This document shows, in pieces, positions 45,395 through 56,485 of a stretch of DNA of 64,000 nt. The position numbers and the translations under genes are program-made. The notes under the pieces are model-generated. The model was not told where the DNA came from, did no database searches, and saw only the letters and a list, made by a program, of their open reading frames with translations. Every line of letters begins with the position of its first letter. Position 1 is the first letter of the stretch. This DNA is from Viola odorata (taxonomy: Eukaryota > Streptophyta > Magnoliopsida > Malpighiales > Violaceae): positions 40,813,661 through 40,877,660 of the forward strand of contig OY829541.1 in assembly GCA_963691705.1 (NCBI GenBank), in the 5' to 3' direction.

Positions 45395-47022
45395 TGATCG
45401 CATATTTTTAGTGTAGGGTTTTCTCCTTTATTTTGGCCTTTTCCAGGGCATAATACTTCTGATTTGCCCCTTTTTCCATCTTTATTGCAGATCAGTGCCT
45501 AAAGGAAGAAAAGAGCGAAAGCATGCGATTTTGGAAGGATTTCTTGGACTTTGAAGCATCAAGGCCTAGAAGAGCGGAGTGTCATCGTGCCCTCGATGCT
45601 AACCAGACCAGTAAGCAGTCTCGTGCCCTTGACACATCCGCATCAGATCAAGATCGAAAGCCAACGAAAGGAATCTCCGAAGATTCGCACGGGATTCCTT
45701 GTATTTCTAGAAGATGTCAGGCGCTTCTAGAAGATTCGAGAATATTCCCTCTAAGGGCGTGTCCTTCCCATGCGCTGTCACCCTCTCCATGTGCTGACAC
45801 TATCTTTCCTTAGTTGTATTTTATCCCCTTGCTAGTTTTTAGGCTATTTAAGCTTAGTTTTTGGGTTTTTGTAAGTACGACTGATCCTAGACACACTCTC
45901 CCCTTTTACTAAATTTTAGGGATTCTCTCTCTCTCTCTCTTTCAGCAACGCCGTCAGCTTGTAAAGGAAGAAAGCATTGAATTCCCCACCGATTTATTCT
46001 AATACATTTCTCTTTTTATTTTCTTTAAGCTTGTTTATGTTATTTTCCATTTATACTTGTTGTCTGTATTTAATTATGAGTAGCTAAGTTCCCATATTCT
46101 TAGTAAAGCTTGTTTGAAGGGTTGCAAGGATTGGTTAAGAGGCCTAAATGTACATAATACACTCTTATTGCCATATTCGATTGTTTATCATTTTCTTGCC
46201 ATGCTCATTTAGAAATGTTAAGAACCTGATCAACTATTAGTGTTTCTGTATGGGTACTGTCATCCTAACAGCGATAATGTCAATGTGAGGTTGTTAGGAG
46301 TAGTAGACACCTAGTGGGGACATCGCGAGAGGTCTTTCATCTAGGGGTAAGTAGTCGGTTAGGGTTGTGCCGTGAGCTTGACACACTGAGATGTCACGCC
46401 TTAGATTTGTCTTGCCTCCACTTCATGGTCGTTTTGAGTATTGCCTCCCCGCATTCGTGCCTAGGGGGACGATGAAACGTTAAGGTCACCTCATATGTGA
46501 AAACGGGGGGTGGCTTTTCATAAGAAGGTAAGCAGGGGGTTTTTAGTGAAAACTTGGTCCCTATAGCAGGTTTGTGGCATGAGTTTGGAATATGTCTGTG
46601 CCAATGATTAACCGAACCAAAATGCAACCTAAGAACACCTTTTGCTAAGATCTCCTCTCATTTGGATTAATCTCTCTTTTACACTTTTTCTTGTCATCTT
46701 ACCCTTGAACTGCTTTTAGTTATCTTGCCCTTGATTGTTCTTTCCTTTCATGCCCTTGAATGCTTATTACTTTCATGCTTTGAATTATGTTTAACTGGTC
46801 ATGTTGTTAGCTATCACTCTGAGGTTGATCTTTTAGATCAATCGACCAAACAAACCCTCCCCATTTAAGTTACTGTTTCATTTGGCTGCATTTACCCATT
46901 GTCATACATCTCTAGTGAAACCTTTATCCTTCAATCTCTGTGGTTCGACCCTGTCTTGCCCTTTACGCATTTTAAACTATGCAAATAGGCATCAGGAAAA
47001 TAGTATATTTGAGTGACGATCA
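45395..47022 (+). mobile_element. Athila B 3' LTR
   Basis: TGATCGCATATT to GACGATCA, 1628 bp, followed by GTTTC (47023-47027), the right copy of the B target duplication. It carries the full-length version of regions deleted from the B 5' LTR. Confidence 0.92.
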
Positions 47023-47348
47023 GTTTCCAACAGAGAGATCAAGTCCATCCTCGAGAAAAAGGTCAACCAATCTCGAAAGGATTGGAGTTCAAAATTGGAT
47101 GACGCTCTCTAGGCCTACAGGACAACCTTTAAGACCCCGATCGGGATGACCCTTTATAGACTGGTCTATGGCAAGCCATGCAATCTCCTGGTAGAAATTG
47201 AACACAAGGCCTTTTGGGCGATCAAAAAGGTTAACATGGATCTCGGAGAGGCAGGTACTCACTGTCGCTTGCAAATCGAAGAGCTTGAGGAACTTCGTGA
47301 CGATGTCTATGAGAATGCCCTTATCTACAAGGGCAAGACGAAGGCCTA
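47023..47348 (+). pseudogene. Athila A integrase fragment, 3' part
   Basis: Continuation of the gene at 23596-24288: [16 protein letters not shown], then [13 protein letters not shown] and [20 protein letters not shown], aligning to B at 30465-30785. TAG at 47108 replaces the Trp that B has (ALWAYRT). It is cut at 47348 by a reverse-strand LTR. Confidence 0.88.
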
Positions 47349-47750
47349 TGATCGGTCCTTGTCGAGGGCACGATCAAATAATTACAACTTATCACATGCA
47401 ACAAAAAAAAATTGAAGACAGTGGCAAGAGGTTCGATCCACAGAGAATGGTGAAGACATACACTAGACAAGGCCAGATACAAAGTAAAACAATAAAAGAA
47501 ACAATGGGGTGTTTTGGTTGGTTAATCTAGTTAACCAAGATAGAGATAGTTGCTAACAAGATAATTAATAAAAATAGAAATCAATGGCAAGACATTCAAA
47601 CAGACATCAAGGGCAGGACATGCAAATAGAAATCAAATAAAGAAATAAAGTCAGAAGAGAAGATATCTTAGCAAAGGACATTCTCAAGTTGCGTCTAGTG
47701 CTAGATGATAACAATCGATGAAATACCAAGGGTACATTCGTCAACTTACC
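47349..47750 (-). mobile_element. Athila-like LTR fragment C
   Basis: Read on the minus strand it ends CCGATCA (plus 47349). It contains TGCTAAGATATCTTC and CTCTGTGGATCGAAC blocks that align with the second half of the E and B LTRs. Only about 400 bp of the LTR end remains; it is cut at 47750 by LTR D. Confidence 0.6.
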
Positions 47751-48105
47751 TGAAATCCAGGACAGATCCCTGTAGATATTGACTTACGCCGGTACCTGGC
47801 TACCGCCTGCGATGAGCCTTGGACCCTGGAATAGTCGACATCAGCGTCATCCTATCCCAGGAAGGCCGACAGCCTCTTATGGGCGATACCTCACCAGCGA
47901 TATCTTGTTCCTTTGACGTATGGTGACGGCATCCTGGGCGTTATCTCCCTTCGATAACGCCCACCCCTAGGGTAACACCTTCTCTTCTGCCTATAAATAC
48001 CACCTCATTCTAGATCTAAGGTAAGAGCAAATTCTCTACTAAAATCTCTGCAGAATTTCATACCCATACTAACTTAAGCATCGGAGTGTCTACACCGGAG
48101 CCCCC
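47751..48105 (+). mobile_element. Gypsy-type element D, 5' LTR, left part
   Basis: Likely start TGAAATCCAGG at 47751. It has a TATA box and TCGGAGTGTCTACACCGGAG just before the break. It resumes at 56306 (CTCCGGCACTTTGCAGG), the two halves being split by element R with a CCCCC duplication. Total LTR about 450 bp. The exact start is uncertain. Confidence 0.7.
47992..47999 (+). promoter_or_regulatory. TATA box of LTR D
   Basis: GCCTATAAATACCAC context, about 240 bp into the LTR. Confidence 0.6.
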
Positions 48106-48989
48106 TAATACGATCCAAGCCCGTGGTGAGGTTCGGATGACTCTTGAAGCGCGGATCTAGTCTCGTGACTCGGTTGCCTTTAGGCGTTCTTGAAGGTTTC
48201 AGATATTTTGGACATGGATGGAGTAAGAAAGTTGCAGCGGGATATTTGACAAGGAAAAAGGAAGTTTTTATATATATATATATATATGGCCCAAAGGCTT
48301 TAATCCTCCCTAGAGCTAATCTTAGAGAAAGATCAAACGATTTAGGGTTTTCCTAATACAACCGTCCCTTGGCTAGAGCTAGTCTTAGCAAGAGAGCGGC
48401 TTCAAAGAAAGATGAAGGGGATCTAAGATCCTTTCCTAGAGCTAATCGTAGGAGGTGGCTTAAGGCTTAAGAGAGAAAGTCTCAACAAAATCAAAAGCAA
48501 GGAAAATAGAAGGCTAAGCCCTTCTATTTATAGAGTAGATATTTACAAGGGAAAACCCCATACTACCCTTGGACAAAGGGGTCTCAAACTTGAAGAGCAT
48601 GTCCTTGGAAATGGGCTCGGCCTTGATGGGCCTAAGTGCTGCTCATAGGACGAGGCGCGGACTTGAGGCTGGCCGAAGGCACGACCTTCTTGTTGGTCTT
48701 AGGCGCGACCTTAACGCTGGGCTGAGACGCGGCCTTCATGCGAGACTCGAGCTCGGGCGTGAGGCTGCGAGTCGAGGCCAAGGCGTTGGGTGCGGTCTTG
48801 GGCTTGCGCTCGGACTCGGACTCGGGCGTGAGGCTGCGAGTCCAGTCATTGGCGTAGAGGCAAAGGATCCAACGGTCCGTGGGCTTGACATGGACTTCCT
48901 CGGTCCTGAGGGCTTTCAAGAGCAACGCGGTTACGGCTTGGCTCCGTGTGACCGGTCCGTGCTTGGGGGCGGCAACGGGGCTCGTATCA
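48106..48989 (-). mobile_element. CRM-like element R, 3' LTR
   Basis: 884 bp. On the plus strand it runs from TAATACGATCC (the partner LTR has TGATACGGTCC) to CTCGTATCA. It is flanked on the left by CCCCC (48101-48105), matched at 56301-56305. Only four differences from the other LTR are seen in its first 190 plus-strand bases. Its U3 part (48632-48989) is also protein-coding for the pol tail. Confidence 0.9.
48524..48532 (-). promoter_or_regulatory. TATA box of R 3' LTR
   Basis: TATAAATAG on the minus strand, about 100 bases past the pol stop codon and identical in the 5' LTR at 55766-55774. Confidence 0.6.
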
Positions 48990-50068
48990 TCCCCTCCCCC
49001 TTCAATTGGATTCATCCTCGAATCCGCATCGGTACTTCCTTCGAGTTCCTCACCTGTATCACCTGCAAAGAAATGGGTAAGGTCATTAATGTTGAACGTA
49101 TGATGCGTGTTGCCATAAGAGGAAGGGAGGTCTAGAATGTAAGCGTTGTCGCTTAGTTTTTCAAGGATCTGAAAAGGCCCATCCCCGCGAGGGCTAAGCT
49201 TGTTTGCCCGGCGCTCCTTGGACCAATGGACCCACACCCACTTGCCCACTTCGAACGTGCGAATGTGGCGGCCGGCGTCCCGCTTGACGATGAGCTTGGC
49301 GTTGATGGCCTCGATACGTGATTTGGCCTATGCATGCATCTTCCCCACCAACTCGGCTCGGGCTGCTCCATCTAAGCTAGCACAAGAGGGTAAAGGCAAG
49401 GGGAGCAAGTCTATGGGGGTGAGCGGTTGGAACCCATAGACGAGCTCGAATGGAGAAAAACTAGTAGTAGTGTGCATAGTACGATTGTAGGCAAACTCAA
49501 TGAATGGTATGCACTGCTCCCAAGACTTGGGGTTTTTATCAATCAAAACACGCAACATATTACCCAGAGTGCGATTAACCACTTCGGTCTGCCCATCTGT
49601 TTGAGGATGGTACGAGGTAGAGAACAGACGTTTGGTACCCAACTTGGCCCACAAAATATGCCAAAAGTGTGCCAAAAATTTACTATCCCTGTCACTGACT
49701 ATCGTTCTAGGCATGCCATGCAATCTAACAATTTCACGAAAGAACAAGTGAGCTACATGTGAAGCATCGCAAGTAGAGTGGCAAGGTATAAAATGAGCCA
49801 TTTTGGAAAAGCGGTCCACAACAACAAATAAGGCATCTTTGCCGTGCTTAGTACGTGGCAAACCTAGGACGAAATCCATGGAGATATCACACCATGGGTG
49901 CGTAGCCACGGGTAAAGGCATGTAGCGCTCATGGTTCATGCTTTTTGTTTTAGCCCTTTTGCATGCAATACAAGAACTAACCACACGGGACACTATCTTT
50001 TTCATTTTAGGCCAATAGAAGTGTTCTTTGAGAGTGGACAGTGTCTTTTCTACCCCGAAGTGACCCAT
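48632..50068 (-). pseudogene. R integrase with C-terminal tail running into the LTR
   Basis: Integrase of chromovirus type. Minus-strand order: [19 protein letters not shown] and CIACKRAKT (zinc part); [26 protein letters not shown] and [17 protein letters not shown] (D-D-E core). Then a TAG at 49328 in place of the expected Gln, and the frame continues: GKWVWVHWSKERRANKL, PRGDGPFQILEKLSDNAY, NDLTHFF. The tail crosses the polypurine tract (IEGGGDD) and continues in the LTR with GPVTRSQA and 23-residue repeats (RSLTPE...), ending at 48632. No chromodomain is evident. The tail resembles the CR-type end of CRM elements. Confidence 0.8.
48990..49004 (-). promoter_or_regulatory. Polypurine tract of R
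   Basis: Minus-strand TGAAGGGGGAGGGGA directly before the 3' LTR. It lies inside the pol reading frame. Confidence 0.8.
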
Positions 50069-52217
50069 TAAACCCCCCCCCTCCCCCCCCGTGTGCCTCT
50101 CTCACAAGCAACTCTCGTGTACTACACATGGGAATACACAGTCTACTTTTGTGAAACAAGAAAGTGTCACGAATGGCATAGTGATCCACAACACCATGGG
50201 TACAAGCAAGGTAAATATCACCAAAGTCCACATCAGCAGCATACAAACAGGTAAGGTGTGAAAAGCCTAAGAGTCTAGAGTGAAGGGAGGTGAGTAATGC
50301 GTACCGTCGTGATAGCGCATCAGCTACCACGTTGTCCTTTCCCTTTAGATACTTGATGTGGTAGGAGAAGCGCTCTATGAATTCCATCCACACTGCATGC
50401 CGCTTGTTGAGCTTACCCTGACCCTTCAGATATTTGAGGCTCAGATGGTCGGTGTGCACCACAAATTCCCGTGGCAGCAAGTAGTGTTCTCAAACTGTCA
50501 ACGCTCTCACTAGTGCGTATAGCTCTTTGTCATAGGTGCAGTAGTTAAGCTGAGCAGCTTTCAGCTTCTCGCTGAAGAATACAACTGGGATTTTCTCTTG
50601 GACCAAAACTGCGCCAATCCCAATGCCACTGGCGTCGCACTCCACTTCAAATGTCTTTTTAAAGTTTGGGAGAATAAGGACTGGGCTGTCTGTGAGCCTA
50701 GCCTTGAGGTTCCGGAAGGCTAGCTCTTGCTCGGCCCCCCACACAAATGGGACCTCCTTCTTTGTGAGCTCGTTGAGCGGTGCGGCGATGGTGGAGAAGT
50801 CCTTCACAAACCGACAGTAGAACCCGGCTAGTCCATGGAAGGAACGGACCTCACCCACTGTAGTAGGCGTGGGCCATTCAGCAATGGCCCTGACTTTTTC
50901 CTCATCCACTTTCAACCCTGCAGCACCTACAACAAAGCCAAGGAAATGCACTTCCTCCAAATAGAATTCACACTTGGCAAGTTTAACATACAACTTATAA
51001 ACACGTAAGGTCAGGAAAACTTGCTGTAAGTGCTCTAAGTGCTCTTGTGGTGTGGCACTGTACACAAGTATGTCATCAAAGTAAACGACCACAAAACGAC
51101 CAATGAAAGGTCTCAACACATGATTCATTAGGCGCATAAAGGTGCTTGGTGCATTTGTTAAACCAAACGGTATGACCAACCATTCATACAAGCCAAACTT
51201 GGTTTTAAAACCAGTCTTCCACTCATCACCCTCATGCATCTTAATCTGATGGTACCCACTAACAAGATCAATTTTTGAAAACATTTTCACATCACTCAGT
51301 TCATCAAGCATATCATCTAAACGAGGGATTGGATGCGAATACTTTACAGTGATTTTGTTAATGGCACGGCAGTCCATGCACATCCTCCAGCTCCCATCCT
51401 TCTTGGGTACTAGGATGACAGGTACTGCACAGGGAGATAGGCTTTCCCTGATGAAGCCCTTGGCCAACAAGTCATCAACTTGGGTTTGCAATTCCTGGGT
51501 CTCCTTCGGATTGCATCTGTAGGCCGGTCTGTTGGGCAAGGTGGAACCGGGCACTAAGTCAATCTTGTGCTCGATTCCCCTCGTGGGTGGCAGGCCCTCG
51601 GGAAGTTCCTTGGGCACAACATCCTGAAAATCCAACAAAAGAGGAGCAAGCATTGGAGGCACCGAAGGGTTAGTGGTAACATCAGTTAAAGCAAAAGGTT
51701 TGAAATGAATGAGAATGCAGGGTTTGCGCATGACTAGCGCAAGCCTAATATCTCTCCCCTTAGCCATTAAACTCACTCTTTTCCCTCCACTTGCCACGCT
51801 AGGGGCCTCACACACATGCTTACTTTTTTCAAGTTTGGTTTTACCCCTCGAGTCTCCCTTTTTCTCTCCACTCGGCTCAACTTTTTCACTCGGGACATGC
51901 TCACTTTTTTCATGTCCTGATTTTCCCTTTTGTTCCCGGCTCACCATTTTCATTCCACTCCACTCCACTCCACTCATTGTCCTTTTTCCGTTGAAGCGTT
52001 GCCGAGACTTCAAACGTGGCACACGCCTTTTCAAGTTTAAGCTGGTCCTCATAAACTTGACTTGGCGGAAGGGGTGGGATTTGGAACTTAAGGCCCTTGT
52101 GTTCCAGCTTGTATGAATTCCTATAACCATCATGTATTGCCCTCCGGTCATACTGCCACGGTCGCCCAAGAAGAAGGTGGCTCGCGTGCATTGGGGCAAT
52201 ATCGCATAGGCGCTCAT
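50007..52217 (-). pseudogene. R reverse transcriptase and RNase H
   Basis: Minus-strand frame from about 52000 to 50490, then the same frame to 50007. [22 protein letters not shown], then [15 protein letters not shown]. The catalytic YFDD is at 51072-51083. Thumb: [16 protein letters not shown]. RNase [14 protein letters not shown] (Asp), [12 protein letters not shown] (Glu), [13 protein letters not shown] (Asp), ADALSRR. A TGA at 50490 replaces a Trp of the family. At about 50073-50095 a C-rich tract (minus-strand poly-G) shifts the frame before the integrase. Upstream, the frame differs from gag-protease, with the switch near a pentanucleotide repeat at about 51956-51977. Confidence 0.9.
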
Positions 52218-54138
52218 CTTTGTAGCCGCCTATGATGAAAGGGATTTGGACTTGCTGCTGGACCTTGACTGTGCTCCCATCATTAAACCAGTTGAGGACA
52301 TACGGGTGAGGATGTTTGGTAGTGACAAGGCCGAGGGAATGGACCAAGAGAGCACTCGCCACATCGGCGCAACTTCCATTGTCTATAATGATCGAAATCA
52401 CCATCCCATTGGCTATCTCTCTCGTGTGAAAGAGGTTCTCTCTTTGGGCAATGGACGCGTCGTCCCCCCTCCCTTTTAAGCTCAAACTCCTCCTCACAAG
52501 TAAACATTGAGGGACCTCCACATAGGGGTATTCTTCGTCCTCATCGCTAGGGCATCCTTCACCCTCTTCCTCTCTCGGGCTCTCCTCTTCATCTTCGCCC
52601 TCATCTTCACTAAACCACTCGCCGCCTTCCTTTTGGATGATCATAACCCGATTCACACATTCGGCCTTCATGTGGCCTCGTCCTCCACACTTGAAGCATA
52701 TGATGTCTCGGTTTCGGGTTCGTGTTGGTTGGCCATTTGGTGCGGTGGCTTTAGGTGGTATCAGATTAGGATTGGTGTTTGGTTTGAATGGAGCTCGGTA
52801 AGTGTTTGGGGTAGGTGCGGCTGGTTTTGGGTTGCTTGTCCATGGCTTCTTGTAAGCCGAAGAAGGAGTAGAAGAAGGGTTACGGAAAGTGGCTTGGGGT
52901 TTGGTTTTCCGGTTTACTTGGCGTTCCACTTTGGTAGCGAGATGGTACAATTCTTCCATGTTGGCATAGGTGTGAAAGTCCAATGTATCGGCAATCTCCC
53001 GATGTAGCCCTCCCACAGAGTGAGCCATCGTGGCCTCGGCTGTCTCCCTGATCTCAGCCCTCACTACCAAGGTCATGAGCTCGTTGTGGTACTCACTAAC
53101 GCTTCGAGATCCTTGTCGGAAACTTTGGAGGCGAAGATGGAGGTCTCGTACATGGTGGGGTGGCACAAACCGTCGTCTCATCTCGGTTACCAATTCTCCC
53201 CAAGTAGTCACGGGTCTAAGCCCTCCTAGTCTCCTCGTGACAAGGCTTCTCTCCCACCACTTGACTGCCATACCCGTTAGCTCTACCACGACTAACTTAA
53301 GCTTCTTTTCTTCGGTGTAGTTATAGCACGCAAACACCCGTTCCATTTTATTTTCCCAATCAAAATACGCCTCGGGGTCATCCTGACCATCGTAGCTAGG
53401 CAAAGTCAGCATAGGGTTGGTGTTGTTGTCGTACCTATCCTCTTGTGGCCGTGGCTCCCTCCCCCAAAAGGGTTCCTCATACTCCGGGTGTCCATGTGGC
53501 TCTACGGGTGGTGGTCGCGGCCTGGGCGGTGTCTCGGGTAGGGGCCTTCTTTGTTGTCGGGGTGGCACATAGCTATTGGCTCGGTGTAGAGGTAGGTTCG
53601 GGTCAGTATTGCGGGTGGCCATAACTGTGGTGTCTAGGAAGGGCGTAGGTTTGGGTAAGGGTTCGGATTCGTGGTGTGCGGCTAGTGTTTCGGCTGTGTG
53701 CCTCGGAGGCATGGGGCGCCTCGCGAGCGGTGCATGGAATGCCTCACCATCGTCACTTGAGTAGCTCTTAACCCTCCCTTCAACAAACTCAGGTCGGGGA
53801 TGGTCGAAGGCATAGTAGTCGATGTCGTTAGGGTTCTTTGGGTGGGTGGTTTGGTGAAAGTGGGTAAGAGGTTGTTTAAGTGGGGCTTGTGGAAGGGTAG
53901 GGGTAGGTGCGGCTTTAGCCTCTAGGCGGGTGATGGCAGCCATCATGGCTTTCATGGTTTGGCCTAGGTCCGAAAGTTGCTTGCCCACATCCTCCAATTG
54001 ACCGTCCATTTTGTTGACCCTGTCCACTAGTCGCGACTTGCGATTGGACTCCTCCCCTCCTTCTCCAAACTCCCTATCCTCCAATCGGCCCACATGTGAA
54101 GCCTCATTGGAATCTCCTTCAGAAGAGATGTGAGCCAT
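51910..54138 (-). pseudogene. R gag and protease
   Basis: One long minus-strand frame; ATG at 54138 (MAHISSEG) is preferred over upstream non-ATG codons. Order: short coiled coil (KMDGQLEDVGKQLSDLGQTM), Pro-rich linker, gag core (AYFDWENKMERVFACYNYTE ... WWERSL ... FRQGSRSVSEYHNEL), then CX2CX4HX4C knuckle CFKCGGRGHMKAEC at about 52657-52698. The protease has IIDNGSCADVAS (about 52355-52390) and [15 protein letters not shown]. The DNGS active site, in place of D-S/T-G, is usual in this chromovirus group. Open for about 740 codons, it is the best-kept gag in the window. It ends early because the downstream part is shifted relative to RT. Confidence 0.88.
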
Positions 54139-55347
54139 CGAAATGGTACCTGCACAATGAGCAAACACAGTTGTGGCAATAAATTAGGGGTTAGTTCACT
54201 CCCTCGCGTGTTTCACTATTCACTCTAATGTTCTCTCCTCCTCACGTCGCTCTATTTTCTCTCGTCAAGCCTCAACCAACACCTAGACTAACTATGACTC
54301 TAAGAATCAAAGAGGGAGTGCGGGAATTGCAAAGAAAACAAGAACACAAAACAAAGGTAAGAAGGACTAAGAAGTTGGGCGAAAGTGTATCGATGCGCAA
54401 CCTTTAGGCCTAGAGTAGAAGTAATGAAGAAGCAAGAAGGAAAACACTAAGACTCAAAGGAAAGCTAGCTCAAAGACTCGAGAATTAAAAGGAAAAATAA
54501 AAGCTACGGCAAACTAAGGATGAAAAGAGTAATGTGCGTAAAAGCCTCTCCTCTAATGCAACTACTTTCATGCAATGCCACACGCTAGCCTCTTGCTTTG
54601 ACTCTTCTTAAACATTTTGTTTTTTTTCGTTTTTTTTTTGACGTAGGGAATCGGATTTTCTTTTGGTTTTGTTTTGTTTTTTTTTTCTTTTTTCTTTTTC
54701 TTTTTTTTTTTTTTTTTATATCCCTTATATATTTTTTTTTTGAAAGATGAGTGCAAGAAAGCTTAGGTGTGTGTGACAAACATTCGGTTCTTTAAAAGCA
54801 TGCAAGACAAGTAGTCTAGACAAAGCACTAGGTGCCAAACAAGGATGATGTGGCAAATTATGTGATGTGGCGTCTCAAAGGTGACATGTCATGTGACTTG
54901 GCAAGTAAGAATGCTCTTAAAATATCTTTGGGAATATTCTATGCATATTCTATCATCAAATACTTGGTGAAAGAGCAAGATGAGGTGGCGGATTGTAGAC
55001 CTAGTTTTATACACTAGCAAACAAACAACTAGCACATGGCTCTCATGGCCACCAAGACACTTGACATCCTTACACTTGTAAGAAAGTCCACAAGAACACA
55101 TCTTCTCAAATAATTTCGGATTTGAAGGAAAGAGATGAAGAAAACAGCAATTAATCCAAGACAAACACAAAAACACTCAAACAACACGTTCTTGGAAGAT
55201 CAAAATGTGAAATTTCAAGGAAAAACTCCAAAAGACCCAAATGAACGAAAATGCTAGGAATGACTTGGGATGAAGTTTGAACCATGGAAAATACCTCTAG
55301 ATGGTTAAAAGATGCAACCTTGAGATGGCTGGCGCTCCGCTACCACT
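54139..55347 (-). other. R 5' untranslated region with A-rich leader
   Basis: About 1.2 kb between 5' LTR and gag on the minus strand. Minus-strand primer-site candidate AGTGGTAGCGGAGC (55334-55347) resembles the tRNA-iMet site TGGTATCAGAGC with mismatches. A long A-rich tract (plus-strand poly-T, 54610-54740) gives lysine-rich chance frames. No gene. Confidence 0.7.
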
Positions 55348-56300
55348 TGATACGGTCCAAGCCCGTGGTGAGGTTCGGATGACTCTTGAAGCGCGGATCT
55401 AGTCTCGTGACTCGGTTGCCTTTAGGCGTTCTTGAAGGTTTCGGATGTTTTGGACATGGATGGAGTAAGAAAGTTGCAGCGGGATATTTGACAAGGAAAA
55501 AGGAAGTGTTTATATATATATATATATATGGCCCAAAGGCTTTAATCCTCCCTAGAGCTAATCTTAGAGAAAGATCAAACGATTGAGGGTTTTCCTAATA
55601 CAACCGTCCCTTGGCTAGAGCTAGTCTTAGCAAGAGAGCGGCTTCAAAGAAAGATGAAGGGGATCTAAGATCCTTTCCTAGAGCTAATCGTAGGAGGTGG
55701 CTTAAGGCTTAAGAGAGAAAGTCTCAACAAAATCAAAAGCAAGGAAAATAGAAGGCTAAGCCCTTCTATTTATAGAGTAGATATTTACAAGGGAAAAACC
55801 CATACTACCCTTGGATAAAGGGGACTCAAACTTGAAGAGCACATCCTTGGAAATGGGTTCGGCCTTGATGGGCCTAAGTGCTGCTCATAGGACGAGGCGC
55901 GGCCTTGAGGCTGGCCGAAGGCACGACCTTCTTGCTGGTCTTAGGCGCGACCTTCACGCTGGGCTGAGACGCGGCCTTCATGCGAGACTCGGGCTCGGGC
56001 GTGAGGCTGCGAGCCGAGGCCAAGGCGCTAGACGCGGCCTTGGGCTTGCGTTGAAGCTCGGGCTCGGGCGTGAGGCTGCGAGTCGAGGCCAAGGCGTTGG
56101 GTGCGGTCTTGGGCTTGCGCTCGGACTCGGACTCGGGCGTGAGGCTGCGAGTCCAGTCATTGGCATAGAGGCAAAGGCTCCAATGGTCCGTGGGCTTGAC
56201 ATGGCCTTCCTCGGTCCTGAGGGCTTTCAAGAGCAACGCGGTTACGGCTTGGCTCCGTGTGACCGGTCCGTGCTTGGGGGCGGCAACGGGGCTCATATCA
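55348..56300 (-). mobile_element. CRM-like element R, 5' LTR
   Basis: 953 bp, plus-strand TGATACGGTCC to CTCATATCA, followed by CCCCC. It is 69 bp longer than the 3' LTR, explained by three rather than two copies of a 69-bp unit (about 55990-56160) that codes for 23 residues. Confidence 0.9.
55990..56160 (-). repeat. 69-bp in-frame tandem repeat in the R 5' LTR
   Basis: Three units on the minus strand, each coding for RSLTPE followed by a Lys/Ala-rich stretch; the 3' LTR has two (about 48740-48845). Confidence 0.85.
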
Positions 56301-56305
56301 CCCCC

Positions 56306-56399
56306 CTCCGGCACTTTGCAGGTACGACGGACTGCAGCCACAGTGATTCCGAACAGCCATAATCCTCACTCTGCCCCCGCAGAAACTCGAATCTTATCA
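56306..56399 (+). mobile_element. Gypsy-type element D, 5' LTR, right part
   Basis: Continues LTR D after R and ends CTTATCA at 56399. Confidence 0.7.
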
Positions 56400-56401
56400 A
56401 A

Positions 56402-56421
56402 TTGGTGCTTTCATTGAGAGC
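56402..56421 (+). promoter_or_regulatory. Candidate primer binding site of D
   Basis: TTGGTGCTTTCATTGAGAGC just after the LTR end. I have seen this form after plant gypsy LTRs, but I cannot name the tRNA. Confidence 0.5.
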
Positions 56422-56485
56422 TTTGGTTTTAATTAAGTGAGCATCCTTAATAGCCAAGCTCTGTTCTTCTGGGAATTTGAAGATT

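Noticed and set aside
48569..49135. Plus-strand Gly/Leu/Arg-rich frames over the R LTR (also 55811-56362)
   Set aside because: Antisense shadows of the repeat-coding pol tail on the minus strand.
52507..53320. Plus-strand frames opposite R gag
   Set aside because: Antisense to a clear gag-protease frame; no domain.
54568..54779. Lysine-rich minus-strand frames
   Set aside because: Translation of a poly-T/poly-A tract in the R leader.
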